Positions 1 through 8,485 are shown, counted from the first letter of the stretch. The stretch is DNA of 64,000 nucleotides from Prevotella sp. UBA2444 (GCA_002342665.1 DDQK01000007.1:34042-98041); one strand, 5' to 3'. Program-made: numbers and translations. Notes: generated by a model not told the origin, from the letters alone.

Positions 1-972
1 CTTCTCCCCCCGCAGATGCTCCTCGCAGGCCTCTTCCTGGCAGCCTGCTTCATCTCGATCTCCATCGGCACCAGCGTAGGTACCATCGTGGCCCTGACGC
101 CCATCGCCGTTGGCGTGGCCCAGCAGACGGGCTCTGACGTGGCCATGATTACCGCCGTTGTCGTCGGAGGCTCCTTCTTCGGCGACAATCTCTCGTTCAT
201 CTCTGATACCACCATTGTGGCGACATCCACACAGGGATGCCGGCTGAGCGACAAGTTCCGCGTCAACTCCTTCATCGTGATTCCTGCGGCACTGTTCATC
301 CTCGTACTCTACATTTTCCTGGGAATCAACGTCCATGCGCCCCAGCACATTGAGACCGTGGAATGGGCGAAGGTCATCCCCTACATCATAGTGCTCGTCT
401 GTGCCATCCAGGGCATGAACGTGATGGCAGTAATCACGCTCGGACTCCTGCTGACAGGCATCATCGGCCTCGCCACGGGAGCCTTCGACGTGTTCGGATG
501 GTTCCAAGCCATGGGCGACGGCATCGTCAGCATGGGAGAGCTGATTATCGTCACGATGATGGCGGGCGGCATGCTTGAGCTCATCAAACAACAGGGAGGC
601 ATCGACTTCATCATCGACCGTATGACTCGGCGCATTCATGGTAAGCGGGGGGCAGAATTCAGCATCGGAGCACTCGTATCGCTCGTCGATGTCTGTACTG
701 CCAACAATACCGTGGCCATCATCACCGTGGGGGGCATCGCCAAGCAGATAGGCGACCGCTATGGTGTCGACAACAAGAAGGCCGCCTCCATACTCGACAC
801 CTTCTCATGTTTCGTACAGGGACTCATCCCCTACGGTGCCCAGCTGCTGATGGCTGGAGGACTGGCGGCGCTCAATCCCGTAAGCATCATACCTTACTTG
901 TATTATCCCTTCGCCATCGGACTGGCAGCCACGCTGGCCATCTTACTCCGATACCCGAAACGTTATTCATAA
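1..972 (+). CDS. nhaC: Na+/H+ antiporter, NhaC family (5' end outside window)
   Basis: The reading frame is open from base 1 (LLPPQ before the first ATG at 16), so the ATG at 16 is almost certainly internal and the gene begins upstream of the window. The visible 323 residues are very hydrophobic with about eight membrane spans. They include the NhaC-like stretches SISIGTSVGTIVAL, GDNLSFISDTTIVAT and DVCTANNTVAIIT. Known for the family: inner-membrane exchange of Na+ for H+ for pH and sodium homeostasis. The stop lies 18 bases before the next gene, so the two are probably co-transcribed. A second antiporter of a different family (NhaD) lies at 59488-60897. An NhaC-type amino acid or malate/lactate exchanger cannot be excluded. 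Confidence 0.85.
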   Translation, partial: LLPPQMLLAGLFLAACFISISIGTSVGTIVALTPIAVGVAQQTGSDVAMITAVVVGGSFFGDNLSFISDTTIVATSTQGCRLSDKFRVNSFIVIPAALFILVLYIFLGINVHAPQHIETVEWAKVIPYIIVLVCAIQGMNVMAVITLGLLLTGIIGLATGAFDVFGWFQAMGDGIVSMGELIIVTMMAGGMLELIKQQGGIDFIIDRMTRRIHGKRGAEFSIGALVSLVDVCTANNTVAIITVGGIAKQIGDRYGVDNKKAASILDTFSCFVQGLIPYGAQLLMAGGLAALNPVSIIPYLYYPFAIGLAATLAILLRYPKRYS

Positions 973-990
973 AAACCCCGAGACAGAAAT

Positions 991-1815
991 ATGAACATCG
1001 TACAGCGCAATTTTTTCCGGCTCATCCGTTGCGGTGCCTTTGGCAGAAAGGACGATGTAGAGCCCATGTCCGTCAGCAAGTGGAACAAGCTGTATCAGCT
1101 CTCGTTGATGCACGATGTGACGGAACCCGTCTATCAGGGACTGCTGCAATGCCGAGACCAATTCTTCCTCCACCTCTCCGACAAGCAGTGGCAACAGTGG
1201 GAAAAGACTTCTGAAGAGAAACCCCATCAGCGACAAGAGACAGAGGAAGACGATTTCCTCAGGGCCGACCATCTGACCAACCCGCTACTGAACATGAAGC
1301 TGCAATCGATTCTCGACGACGAGAGCTCAGATGTCAGCACCCGCCAGATGCTGCTCGTCATCATCGGTATAGCACGACACATCCTCAATGAGGGCGTGCC
1401 CATCAAGCAACTCACAGAACTGGGGAAATACCTCCAAACGGAGGGACATCGGGTCGATTTCTTCACCCTCAAGAAATGGCTGAAGAACCTGGGAATGAGC
1501 CAAATATCACAACTTGAGGGCACCTTGCTGATACAGATGTTCGGATTCACCGACGACGAGGTGCCGTTCATGGAGGGCAAGCCCGACAAACGAGCTGAAC
1601 AGGTGGCACAGGAACTGACAGAGTTTACCAACACCCGCGCACAGGACTTCTATTTCACACAGACGAACGACAGTGTGTTCGTCCACACCAGCAATGGCTC
1701 TGCCATGCTGGGACATATCCGGCGCTCAGCCCGCAATTTCCACTACATGCCCTCGGAGACACTCACCAATTTCTTCGCATCGTTCGCCCACTCCTTATCC
1801 CATATCGAGGAATAG
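991..1815 (+). CDS. Hypothetical protein resembling a nucleotidyltransferase family without its core
   Basis: A 274-residue soluble protein with no signal peptide. Residues 1-60 (FFRLIRCGAFG, then a WNKLYQLSLMHDVTEPVYQGL stretch) read like the N-terminal helices of the Bacteroidota nucleotidyltransferase_5 family. Residues 115-195 (HILNEGVPIKQLTELGKYL, VDFFTLKKWLKNLGM, FGFTDDEVPFM) resemble that family's C-terminal helical part. The catalytic region expected between them, with its paired acidic residues, is replaced by a short polar linker rich in E and Q. The family assignment is inferred by eye. If right, this is an inactive relative and its function is unknown. It follows the antiporter gene by 18 bases and ends 3 bases from the convergent zinc-ribbon gene. 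Confidence 0.6.
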   Translation: MNIVQRNFFRLIRCGAFGRKDDVEPMSVSKWNKLYQLSLMHDVTEPVYQGLLQCRDQFFLHLSDKQWQQWEKTSEEKPHQRQETEEDDFLRADHLTNPLLNMKLQSILDDESSDVSTRQMLLVIIGIARHILNEGVPIKQLTELGKYLQTEGHRVDFFTLKKWLKNLGMSQISQLEGTLLIQMFGFTDDEVPFMEGKPDKRAEQVAQELTEFTNTRAQDFYFTQTNDSVFVHTSNGSAMLGHIRRSARNFHYMPSETLTNFFASFAHSLSHIEE

Positions 1816-1818
1816 GCT

Positions 1819-2658
1819 TCACGGTAGCACCGTTTCCTCCGCAGCCTCCTGTGCATGCTGGATAGAGTCTTGCTGAGCCTTCAGGCGAGCCTGCTTTTCC
1901 TCTTCCTCCAGACGGTCGTATTCGCTCTTGGCCTCGTCGTAATAGTAGCCCTGAGCATGCTCCTCCATATACTTCTTAAAGCCATCCATCGAGTTGAGAC
2001 GCTTGGCAGCCAGGAAGTCGAGCGAGTCGATCAACAACTGGGCCTCACGCACATGGATATTCTCGGGATTACGCTCGATAAACAGCTGCAGGGTCTTCTT
2101 CGACTCGCTGATACGCGCATTGTCCCAGTCGCGGTCCACCTTCTTCAGTGCTTCCAGATGCACCTTGATGGTATCGCGATGTGCCACAGGCGCGTCAAGG
2201 TACATATCGAGGTAGTTCTGCAGCACGGCTGGCTCACGACTCATCATGGCATTCTCATACGACCGCTGCTCATTCTCCTTCTGCGTCTTCTGCATGAAAT
2301 AGATACCGATGAAGACAATCATCATGGCCAAGACAAGGGCGACGATGAAAGCTGACCACCAGCCCTTATGGCTCTTCTTCGGCTGCTCAGGCTCCTGAGC
2401 CGATGAAACCTCTTGACTCTCCTGGGGAACCAGACCGTTCTCTGCTTCCTGTTTCACACCCACGGGAACAGACACGACGGGCACTGCCGAGGCGTTGATC
2501 ACACAATGACAATTCGGGCACTCATGCTCGTCCTTGAAGATATACGCCCCACAGTCGGGACAACGCGTGAGCTTACCAGCAATATCTATGCCGCACGAAG
2601 GGCACACTCTAGCGCGGTCGCTTACCTGATGACCGCATTCTGGACACTTGATTATCAT
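1819..2658 (-). CDS. Zinc-ribbon membrane protein with helical C-terminal domain
   Basis: This 279-residue protein opens with two double-cysteine zinc ribbons: CPECGHQVSDRARVCPSCG, then CPDCGAYIFKDEHECPNC. A polar linker follows, then one transmembrane segment at about residues 100-122 (WWSAFIVALVLAMMIVFIGI). The charged helical C-terminal half (about 123-279) looks like degenerate tetratricopeptide repeats, ending in a basic and acidic coiled stretch. There is no signal peptide, so the ribbons should be cytoplasmic and the helical part outside the membrane, or the reverse. It lies 30 bases downstream of the GH25 gene on the same strand and probably shares its transcript. Such proteins are common in Bacteroidota but have no assigned role. 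Confidence 0.75.
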   Translation of the reverse strand: MIIKCPECGHQVSDRARVCPSCGIDIAGKLTRCPDCGAYIFKDEHECPNCHCVINASAVPVVSVPVGVKQEAENGLVPQESQEVSSAQEPEQPKKSHKGWWSAFIVALVLAMMIVFIGIYFMQKTQKENEQRSYENAMMSREPAVLQNYLDMYLDAPVAHRDTIKVHLEALKKVDRDWDNARISESKKTLQLFIERNPENIHVREAQLLIDSLDFLAAKRLNSMDGFKKYMEEHAQGYYYDEAKSEYDRLEEEEKQARLKAQQDSIQHAQEAAEETVLP

Positions 2659-2688
2659 CTTTTTAAATCTAAACTCTAAACTGTTACT

Positions 2689-3528
2689 TTAATGCCTGAA
2701 GCGGATATCCCTAAGCCCGTGACGCCCGAGAAAACGCGACTTGTCTACAAATCCGTTGATACCCACGATGCGCCCCTTGCCCGTATACTGCCAGAGCGTG
2801 ATGTCGCGCTCGTCCTCCAGCACTGGCTCCTCGTCGAGATACATAGCCACCATCAGCTGATAGTCGTTCAGACGACCCACCAGATGCCAGTTGTAGAAGT
2901 TGCGGAAGGTGTACACCAGCGGTTTCTGCTTGTAGTGTTGTTCCACCATCCAGAGGAAGTGCATCAGCGAGTCGCAGAACTGGTTGCTCGGTAACCCTCC
3001 CGTGGTCTCCACGTCAATCATCGGTATCAGGTCTTGCTCGCCCGGCAGGCACTGGGCCGTGAAGTTCTCCAGTTGTTTCCTCAGCGGTGTCTTCGGACGG
3101 AAGAAATGGTACGAGCCCACCTTCAGTCCGTAGCGGTGCGCCAACTCGATGTTGCGCTCGAACTTCGGATCGATACGATCGCCGCCCTCCGTAGCCTTCA
3201 GATAGACGTAGGCCATCTTCGTATTCTCACCAACCGTCTCCCAGAACACGTCGCCCTGATAGCGGCTCAGGTCAATGCCGTGAACATGGTTACAGGTGTC
3301 CTCGCACTGTAGAAAAGGGTTGTAGGCATCGTCGAGCAGGTTGCGCTCTGCCGGCAGCGGTACGAATCGCTCCACAGGGCGTCTCGGAGCAGCCGACTTC
3401 TTCTTCCTCACCACCTTGTGCGTCTTCTGGCGCGTTCGGCGGTGCGGGCGCTTGGGCTTCTTGGCCAAGGCATCGCCGACACACATTGCAGCGATGGCTA
3501 TTGCCAACATAAAATATAGCTTTTTCAT
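2689..3528 (-). CDS. Secreted GH25 family lysozyme (muramidase)
   Basis: The product resembles glycoside hydrolase family 25, which cleaves the N-acetylmuramic acid to N-acetylglucosamine bond of peptidoglycan. Family signatures are GIDLSRYQGDVFW near the start of the domain, YVYLKATEGG, GSYHFF, the catalytic DxE in PMIDVETTGG, and the closing WQYTGKGRIVGINGFVD. A signal peptide precedes a very basic linker (KKPKRPHRRTRQK). I chose the ATG at 3528 (279 residues), not the upstream ATG at 3555. The likely promoter element (3553-3560) overlaps 3555, so that codon should not be transcribed. It heads a two-gene unit with the zinc-ribbon gene and is divergent from the clostripain-like gene. Confidence 0.88.
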   Translation of the reverse strand: MKKLYFMLAIAIAAMCVGDALAKKPKRPHRRTRQKTHKVVRKKKSAAPRRPVERFVPLPAERNLLDDAYNPFLQCEDTCNHVHGIDLSRYQGDVFWETVGENTKMAYVYLKATEGGDRIDPKFERNIELAHRYGLKVGSYHFFRPKTPLRKQLENFTAQCLPGEQDLIPMIDVETTGGLPSNQFCDSLMHFLWMVEQHYKQKPLVYTFRNFYNWHLVGRLNDYQLMVAMYLDEEPVLEDERDITLWQYTGKGRIVGINGFVDKSRFLGRHGLRDIRFRH

Positions 3529-3552
3529 TATCCTTTTTCTCTTTTCGAGGTG

Positions 3553-3560
3553 CAAAATTA
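3553..3560 (-). promoter_or_regulatory. -7 promoter element for the GH25/zinc-ribbon unit
   Basis: Reads TAATTTTG on the minus strand, matching the Bacteroidota -7 consensus TAnnTTTG, 25 bases before the chosen GH25 start. It rules out the longer ORF start at 3555. Confidence 0.65.
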
Positions 3561-3602
3561 CAAAAATTCTGAGATAATCCGCGCTATCTGACGCTTTTTT
3601 TA

Positions 3603-3610
3603 TATCTTTG
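3603..3610 (+). promoter_or_regulatory. -7 promoter element for the clostripain-like gene
   Basis: TATCTTTG followed by CA, matching TAnnTTTG, ends 17 bases before the ATG at 3628. It is divergent from the GH25 promoter about 45 bases away. Confidence 0.7.
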
Positions 3611-3627
3611 CACCAAAATTTTGATAT

Positions 3628-4872
3628 ATGAGAAAAATACTATTTGCTATCATTGCCGTGACGATGCTCACCGCATGTAACAAGGACGACAACAATCAAG
3701 ACACCCCTCTCGGGCGTACAGTATTTATTTATATGGCAGCCAACAACAACCTCGCACAGTGGGGGGCGGGGGGTTACTTCTTTGCCGACGAAGACCTACG
3801 GCAGATCAAGGAAGGCGTCAAGTCCATGGGCAGCAACTGTCTGGCGGTCTATGTCAATCAGGCCAAGACAGACAGATGTCCAGACGGCAAGCCATATCTG
3901 CTCTATTACCGTAATGGCGAGCAGACCGACTCCATCCCCATGGAGGAGACACTCACCAGCGACCCGGCTGTACTGGAGACAGTGGCCAGGAAGGCCTTCA
4001 CCGACAATCCCGCCGACAGCTACGGAATGGTGTTCTGGGGACATGGTACGGGATGGAACATCAAGAACGACTCCACCGCTTACAACTCGATGGCGCGTCC
4101 GAGGGCCTACGGCGGAGACACAGGCGACCAGTCGCACAGCGATACAGGTAAATACTGGATGAATATCCCTTCTATGGCCAAGGCCCTCTCCCACGTACCC
4201 CACCTCGACTTCATCTTCTTCGACTGCTGCCACATGGCCTGTATCGAGAATGCTTATGAGCTCCGTCAAGTCACCGACTACATCATCGGCTCACCAGCCG
4301 AAATACCGGGCGTCGGTGCTCCCTATCAGACCGTCGTGCCTGCCATGATGGAGAAGACTTCCTTCTACAGTTCCATCATCGACAGGTATTATGAACAGCG
4401 CGCCCAGGGGCTCGACGTCCCCCTTGCCGCAATCAAGACCAGTGAGGTGGCTAATCTTACCAGTGCCACACGCACGGTGCTGAAGTCGTTTGCCGACAGT
4501 TTCGGCAGTGAATATCCAGATGTCAGCGGACTGATCCACTATTATAACGACAACACCTACGACAACATGTACTACGACATGAACGACTTCATTCTTAAGT
4601 TTGCCTCCGCCGATAACTACAAGATCTGGAAGCAGGCCTATGACAAGACCGTCGTCTATAAAAAGATGGCGGAGCGATGGATGACAAATAGAGACCCATA
4701 TATTGTAGATTCGACCTGGAAGACATACTATGGCGACTTCGAGATGACCGAAGCGCGCTTCGGTGGTGTCAGCATGTTCGTACCCCAGTGGAGGTTCCGG
4801 CATACAGAAAATCTGACCATCCAACAGATGGGGTGGTACTGGGCCGCCGGCTACAACGAGATAGGCTGGTAG
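3628..4872 (+). CDS. Clostripain-family (C11) cysteine peptidase lipoprotein
   Basis: The 414-residue product begins with a lipoprotein signal (MRKILFAIIAVTMLTAC), so Cys17 should be lipidated and the protein anchored in an envelope membrane. The C11 peptidase core is recognisable: RTVFIYMAANNNL at the start of the fold, the catalytic His139 in VFWGHGTGW, and the catalytic Cys (Cys201) in FFDCCHMACIE. C11 enzymes cut after basic residues, and the Bacteroidota members are mostly cell-surface or periplasmic proteases. No separate auto-processing linker is obvious. It is monocistronic with its own promoter, and the gap after it holds an inverted-repeat element. Substrate unknown. Confidence 0.88.
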   Translation: MRKILFAIIAVTMLTACNKDDNNQDTPLGRTVFIYMAANNNLAQWGAGGYFFADEDLRQIKEGVKSMGSNCLAVYVNQAKTDRCPDGKPYLLYYRNGEQTDSIPMEETLTSDPAVLETVARKAFTDNPADSYGMVFWGHGTGWNIKNDSTAYNSMARPRAYGGDTGDQSHSDTGKYWMNIPSMAKALSHVPHLDFIFFDCCHMACIENAYELRQVTDYIIGSPAEIPGVGAPYQTVVPAMMEKTSFYSSIIDRYYEQRAQGLDVPLAAIKTSEVANLTSATRTVLKSFADSFGSEYPDVSGLIHYYNDNTYDNMYYDMNDFILKFASADNYKIWKQAYDKTVVYKKMAERWMTNRDPYIVDSTWKTYYGDFEMTEARFGGVSMFVPQWRFRHTENLTIQQMGWYWAAGYNEIGW

Positions 4873-5020
4873 TGGTAAAAAAAACGCTACACCCCGCGAA
4901 CCCTACGTATAGTAACAACTATATAGGGCTTACCAAAACATGGTGCACTTCCTGCACTCTCTGCACCTGAATAAATATGCGCAAGCAGGATATAGACTGC
5001 TTCAAGTGCCTATATTCGCT

Positions 5021-5081
5021 CAACAGGAGGCTCTTTACAAAAATCAGGAGCCTATCTTTGAAAAATAAGAGCCTCCTGTTG
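5021..5081. repeat. Perfect 15-bp inverted repeat inside the intergenic element
   Basis: CAACAGGAGGCTCTT at 5021-5035 is matched exactly by its reverse complement at 5067-5081. Around it, CCTATCTTTG (5051-5060) pairs with CAAAGATAGC (5105-5114), and AATAAGAG (5065-5072 region) pairs with CTCTTATT (5094-5101). The whole segment can therefore fold in alternative ways. Confidence 0.6.
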
Positions 5082-5168
5082 TTAAAAGATAGCCTCTTAT
5101 TTCCCAAAGATAGCCTTTTGTTGTCGGAAGCGTATCGTTTCCCTGTGTAAAACAGCCACTATCCCAGA

Positions 5169-5190
5169 GTTATGAATACTTATTCATAAC
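5169..5190. repeat. Perfect dyad, 10-bp arms with 2-base spacer
   Basis: GTTATGAATA (5169-5178) is followed by CT and then TATTCATAAC (5181-5190). The dyad is symmetrical and AT-rich, and lies just inside the right arm of the inverted-repeat element. It could be a protein-binding site or a hairpin. Confidence 0.5.
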
Positions 5191-5330
5191 GGATTAAATA
5201 CGCAACAGCATACTGGCGTAGGTGCAGAAAGTGCAGAAAGTGCACCATGTATTTGTTAACCTATATAGTAATAGGCATCTGTCAGGGCTCAGCGGATTTA
5301 ACAGGGGAAGAGAGAACGTGATTAGGTGAG

Positions 5331-5364
5331 AAAAAAGTCCCGAAGGAGAGATTCCTTCGGGACT
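5331..5364 (-). terminator. Rho-independent terminator of the phosphosugar mutase gene
   Basis: AGTCCCGAAGGA (5336-5347) and TCCTTCGGGACT (5353-5364) form a perfect 12-bp stem with a 5-base loop. On the minus strand it is followed by a T tract (5331-5336), 23 bases after the mutase stop codon. Confidence 0.85.
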
Positions 5365-5387
5365 TATCATTGGGATGGACAAGATAA

Positions 5388-7136
5388 CTATAGATTGAGG
5401 CTCTTCTTGATGGCCTCAATTTTTTCCATGGCGGCGTTGGTGCAGCGCTCGTAGCAGCCGGCACACTTGAAGGTGGGATCCTTCACCTCGCAGTAGAACT
5501 TGATCTTCGGCTCCGTGCCTGAGGGACGTACGGAAATCTTGATGCCATCCTCAGTGAACCACTGCAGCACGTTGGCCGTGGTAGGCATGTTGATCTTCTC
5601 TTTCGTACCATCGGCCTTGGTGGCCTCTAGGGTCTGATAGTCCTTCCACAGGCAGATCTTCGAACCGCCGAGCTCCTTGGGAGGATTGTTGCGGAAGTCA
5701 ACCATCATCTGCTTGATTTCGTCGGCACCGCTCTTACCTGGTTTCACCACATTGATGGTGACCTCCTTCGAGAAGCCGTACTCAGCGTAGATGTTCATCA
5801 GCAGGTCGTAGAGGGTCATACCATTGTCCTTTGCCCATGCAGCAATCTCGCAGATAAGGCAGATAGAGGCTGGGGAGTCCTTGTCGCGCACCTTGTCGAA
5901 GGGCAGGAATCCGAAGCTCTCCTCGCCACCGCCGATATACTTCTGCTTGCCCTCTGAGATGCGGATCTCGTTGGCAATCCACTTGAAGCCTGTATAGCAG
6001 TCGCGCAGCTCCACACCGTTCTTCTTGGCAATCTCGGCAATCTCCTCGGTAGTAACGATGGTCTTCACGAGGAACTCGTTGCCCTTGAGCTGTCCGAGCT
6101 TTTTCTTGTTGGCGATGATATACCAGCAGAACATCATGCAGGTCTGGTTACCGTTGAGAATCTCCCACTCGCCCTTGTTGTTGCGGCAAACGATGGCCAG
6201 ACGGTCGGCATCAGGATCGGAGGCGATGACGAGGTCGGCATTGAGCTTCGTACCGAGCTTCATACCCAGAGTCATGGCCTCGGCATTCTCAGGATTCGGA
6301 GAGACCACGGTGGGGAAGTTGCCGTCGATAGTCATCTGCTCGCGCACCACGTGGATATTCTGGAAACCCCAGGAACGGAGTGCCTCGGGGATAATGACGC
6401 GACCCGTGCCGTGCATCGGAGAATAGACGATATTGAGGTCCTTCTGGCGCAGGATAACATCCTGATCAACCATAGCCTCCTTGACTGCCTGCAGGTAGTC
6501 CCAGTCCATCTCACCGCCGATAATCTCGATGAGGTCATAGTTGGGCTCGAACTTCACGTCCTCGATCTTCACCTTGTTCACCTCCTCGATGATGCCTACA
6601 TCGTGAGGAGCCAGCACCTGTGCACCATCCTCCCAGTAAGCCTTGTAGCCATTGTACTCGCGGGGGTTGTGGGAAGCGGTCACGTTGACACCAGCCTGAG
6701 CGTGGAGCTGACGGATGGCGAATGAAATCTCAGGTGTCGGACGGAGGCTCTCGAAGAGATAAGCCTTGATGCCGTTGGCTGAGAAGATGGCTGCTACGGA
6801 CTCAGCGAACATACGTCCGTTGTTGCGGCAGTCATGGCCTACAACGACAGCAAGATCGTTGCGTCCGGGGAAAGCCTTCAGGATATAGTTGGCGAAACCC
6901 TGGGTGGCCATACCCACGATGTACTTGTTCATACGGTTGGTGCCTGCCCCCATGATACCACGGAGTCCACCCGTACCAAACTCAAGATTCTGATAAAAGG
7001 CATCGATGAGGGGAGTCTTGTCCTCTGCGTCGAGCATAGCCTGTACTTCTTTGCGTGTCTCCTCGTCGAAGGCCGGAGAGAGCCATTCCTTTGCCCGTGC
7101 CTCGCACTGAGCAATCAATTGAGCATTGTCTGCCAT
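5388..7136 (-). CDS. Phospho-sugar mutase (phosphoglucomutase/phosphomannomutase)
   Basis: A 582-residue alpha-D-phosphohexomutase, expected to interconvert hexose 1- and 6-phosphates in the cytosol. All four family motifs are present: the phosphoserine loop TASHNPREYNGYK, the Mg2+ loop ASDPDADRL, the sugar-binding loop GGGEESFGF, and the phosphate-binding loop RPSGTEPKIKFY near the C terminus. An early FGTGGLRGIMGAG stretch fits the longer PGM2-like branch, whose length (about 580) matches. Glucose, mannose or both may be substrates; sequence alone does not decide. It is a single-gene transcript with its own promoter and a strong terminator. Confidence 0.93.
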   Translation of the reverse strand: MADNAQLIAQCEARAKEWLSPAFDEETRKEVQAMLDAEDKTPLIDAFYQNLEFGTGGLRGIMGAGTNRMNKYIVGMATQGFANYILKAFPGRNDLAVVVGHDCRNNGRMFAESVAAIFSANGIKAYLFESLRPTPEISFAIRQLHAQAGVNVTASHNPREYNGYKAYWEDGAQVLAPHDVGIIEEVNKVKIEDVKFEPNYDLIEIIGGEMDWDYLQAVKEAMVDQDVILRQKDLNIVYSPMHGTGRVIIPEALRSWGFQNIHVVREQMTIDGNFPTVVSPNPENAEAMTLGMKLGTKLNADLVIASDPDADRLAIVCRNNKGEWEILNGNQTCMMFCWYIIANKKKLGQLKGNEFLVKTIVTTEEIAEIAKKNGVELRDCYTGFKWIANEIRISEGKQKYIGGGEESFGFLPFDKVRDKDSPASICLICEIAAWAKDNGMTLYDLLMNIYAEYGFSKEVTINVVKPGKSGADEIKQMMVDFRNNPPKELGGSKICLWKDYQTLEATKADGTKEKINMPTTANVLQWFTEDGIKISVRPSGTEPKIKFYCEVKDPTFKCAGCYERCTNAAMEKIEAIKKSLNL

Positions 7137-7189
7137 AGTTTTCTTCGTAAATATTAATTTGTTTTAGATCAAATATGTATTCTAATCCA

Positions 7190-7197
7190 CAAAATTA
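7190..7197 (-). promoter_or_regulatory. -7 promoter element for the phosphosugar mutase
   Basis: TAATTTTG on the minus strand lies about 54 bases before the ATG at 7136. Confidence 0.6.
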
Positions 7198-7238
7198 CGA
7201 AGAAATCCCGAAAAGTGTATCAGAAGGGGCAATCTTTT

Positions 7239-8435
7239 TTATTTCTTTAAGATTTTGTCTATCTCGTCGAACTGTTTTCCCATGTTCAGATTGAAATAGA
7301 CGCGATAGAGTGCCGGTCCCCATTTGTCTTTTTCAGTGGGTGCCAACTGGCGGTAGTGCTCAAGCGGCTGGAGGGCCTGCTGATACATCTTGCGTATCTG
7401 CTTCTTATGCCGCCGGGAGTCCATCCGCAGGGCGATGTTGAGGTAGGCCCTTCCGGCATTGTAGTAGACATCTGCCATCTTGGTGTCCATCGCTATGAGG
7501 CGGTTGGTATATTCGAGGCTTTGGGCATACTGCTCCATGTTAAGCAGCACCACCGACTTGGCAAAGAGGAAGAACTCGTTGAGGGAGTCTATGGCAAGTG
7601 CCTCGTCAGCAGTCTTGAGGGCCTTGTCATAGTGTCCGCCCTGACTGTAGCTGTCCATCAGCCTGGGGAAGAAATAGGTCGACTTGGGGAATCTCGTGAA
7701 GCCATCGCGAAGTGTGGCCACATACATGGAGTCGTCACTCAGCGCACGCCACGCTTCAGCGATATACTGATAGGTGTATTCGGCTTTCACCGAGTCGAGC
7801 AGTGCCAACTTGTGGTAGCGCAGAGCAAGCACGGGATTCTGCATACGATAGGCAGTATAGGTGGCCCAGTAGGCAGCCTCGGGCAGTCGTGTGTCGGTAG
7901 AGTCGAAATGCTGAGTCGTGAAGAGCGGCTGACGGGCGCAGTCGATATAGGTCTCGAAATAGTCGTAGGCCCTGGGATAGTCGCTTTTCCTGAGATAGTA
8001 GGAACCACCTGAGAAGAGGTTGGGCCGGTAACCTGCCATATCCCTCGATACCGACTGGCGCAGATCGGGAGCCACCCTCCCCTTCTTGTCGGGACGAGCA
8101 TCGAGCGAGTCGAGACGGAAGGCAATGGTAAACATACGGCGAACGAGTGAGAAGAACTGTGCCGTGTCCTGCTGCTTCTTCATGTAGAAACGCTCGTTGG
8201 CCTGTTCATATTGTTTCTGGACACTCAACAACCATATCTCGTGGACACGTTTGTTGTCGCGATTCGCGGAGTCTTTCAGCAGGTTAGTCATCAGCAGCTC
8301 GGCCTTGTCGTAGTTCTTGCCGCTCTTGATGATGGTACGCGCCTCTCCTATCTGTCTGCGCTGGGCAGTGACAGTAAGGCAACAGCCTATGACGAGTATG
8401 ATGATGGTGGTATACCTATTTATTATCCTTATCAT
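7239..8435 (-). CDS. Secreted tetratricopeptide-repeat protein
   Basis: A 398-residue protein with an N-terminal hydrophobic signal (TTIIILVIGCCLTVTAQ) and a cleavage site likely after the TAQ. The rest is helical and shows TPR-like pairs, for example DYPRAYDYFETYIDCARQP, HYDKALKTADEALAIDS and QYAQSLEYTNRLIAMDT. TPR proteins act as binding scaffolds, and this one should sit in the periplasm or on the outer membrane. Its partner is unknown. It starts just after the terminator of the upstream tRNA gene on the same strand. No separate TAnnTTTG element is visible, so it may rely on read-through or an unrecognised promoter. Confidence 0.8.
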   Translation of the reverse strand: MIRIINRYTTIIILVIGCCLTVTAQRRQIGEARTIIKSGKNYDKAELLMTNLLKDSANRDNKRVHEIWLLSVQKQYEQANERFYMKKQQDTAQFFSLVRRMFTIAFRLDSLDARPDKKGRVAPDLRQSVSRDMAGYRPNLFSGGSYYLRKSDYPRAYDYFETYIDCARQPLFTTQHFDSTDTRLPEAAYWATYTAYRMQNPVLALRYHKLALLDSVKAEYTYQYIAEAWRALSDDSMYVATLRDGFTRFPKSTYFFPRLMDSYSQGGHYDKALKTADEALAIDSLNEFFLFAKSVVLLNMEQYAQSLEYTNRLIAMDTKMADVYYNAGRAYLNIALRMDSRRHKKQIRKMYQQALQPLEHYRQLAPTEKDKWGPALYRVYFNLNMGKQFDEIDKILKK

Positions 8436-8453
8436 AATTATATCCTTCGGTTT

Positions 8454-8485
8454 AAAAAAAAAAGAAAGCCCACATAGTGACTTTC
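8454..8485 (-). terminator. Intrinsic terminator after tRNA-Arg
   Basis: On the minus strand GAAAGTCAC, a TAT loop and GTGGGCTTTC form a nine-pair stem with one bulge (8464-8485), followed by ten T residues (8454-8463). It lies 15 bases past the tRNA 3' end. Confidence 0.8.

Larger units (their letters stand above)
4919..5268. repeat. MITE-like element with about 50-bp imperfect terminal inverted repeats
   Basis: The left arm (4919-4970) and the reverse complement of the right arm (5219-5268) match closely. Both begin CTATATAGG, share CATGGTGCACTT, and then carry a tandem of TGCACTTTC-like 9-mers ending in CTGCACCT. About 250 bases lie between the arms, with further hairpins but no transposase. 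It could be a non-autonomous mobile element or a large transcribed hairpin. No clear target duplication was seen. Confidence 0.55.
4873..5387. other. Gene-free gap carrying repeat structures
   Basis: This 515-base gap has no credible gene. It holds an inverted-repeat element (4919-5268) with nested internal hairpins, a 22-base dyad at 5169-5190, and the terminator of the phosphosugar mutase gene. Short frames across it only read through the repeats. Confidence 0.7.
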
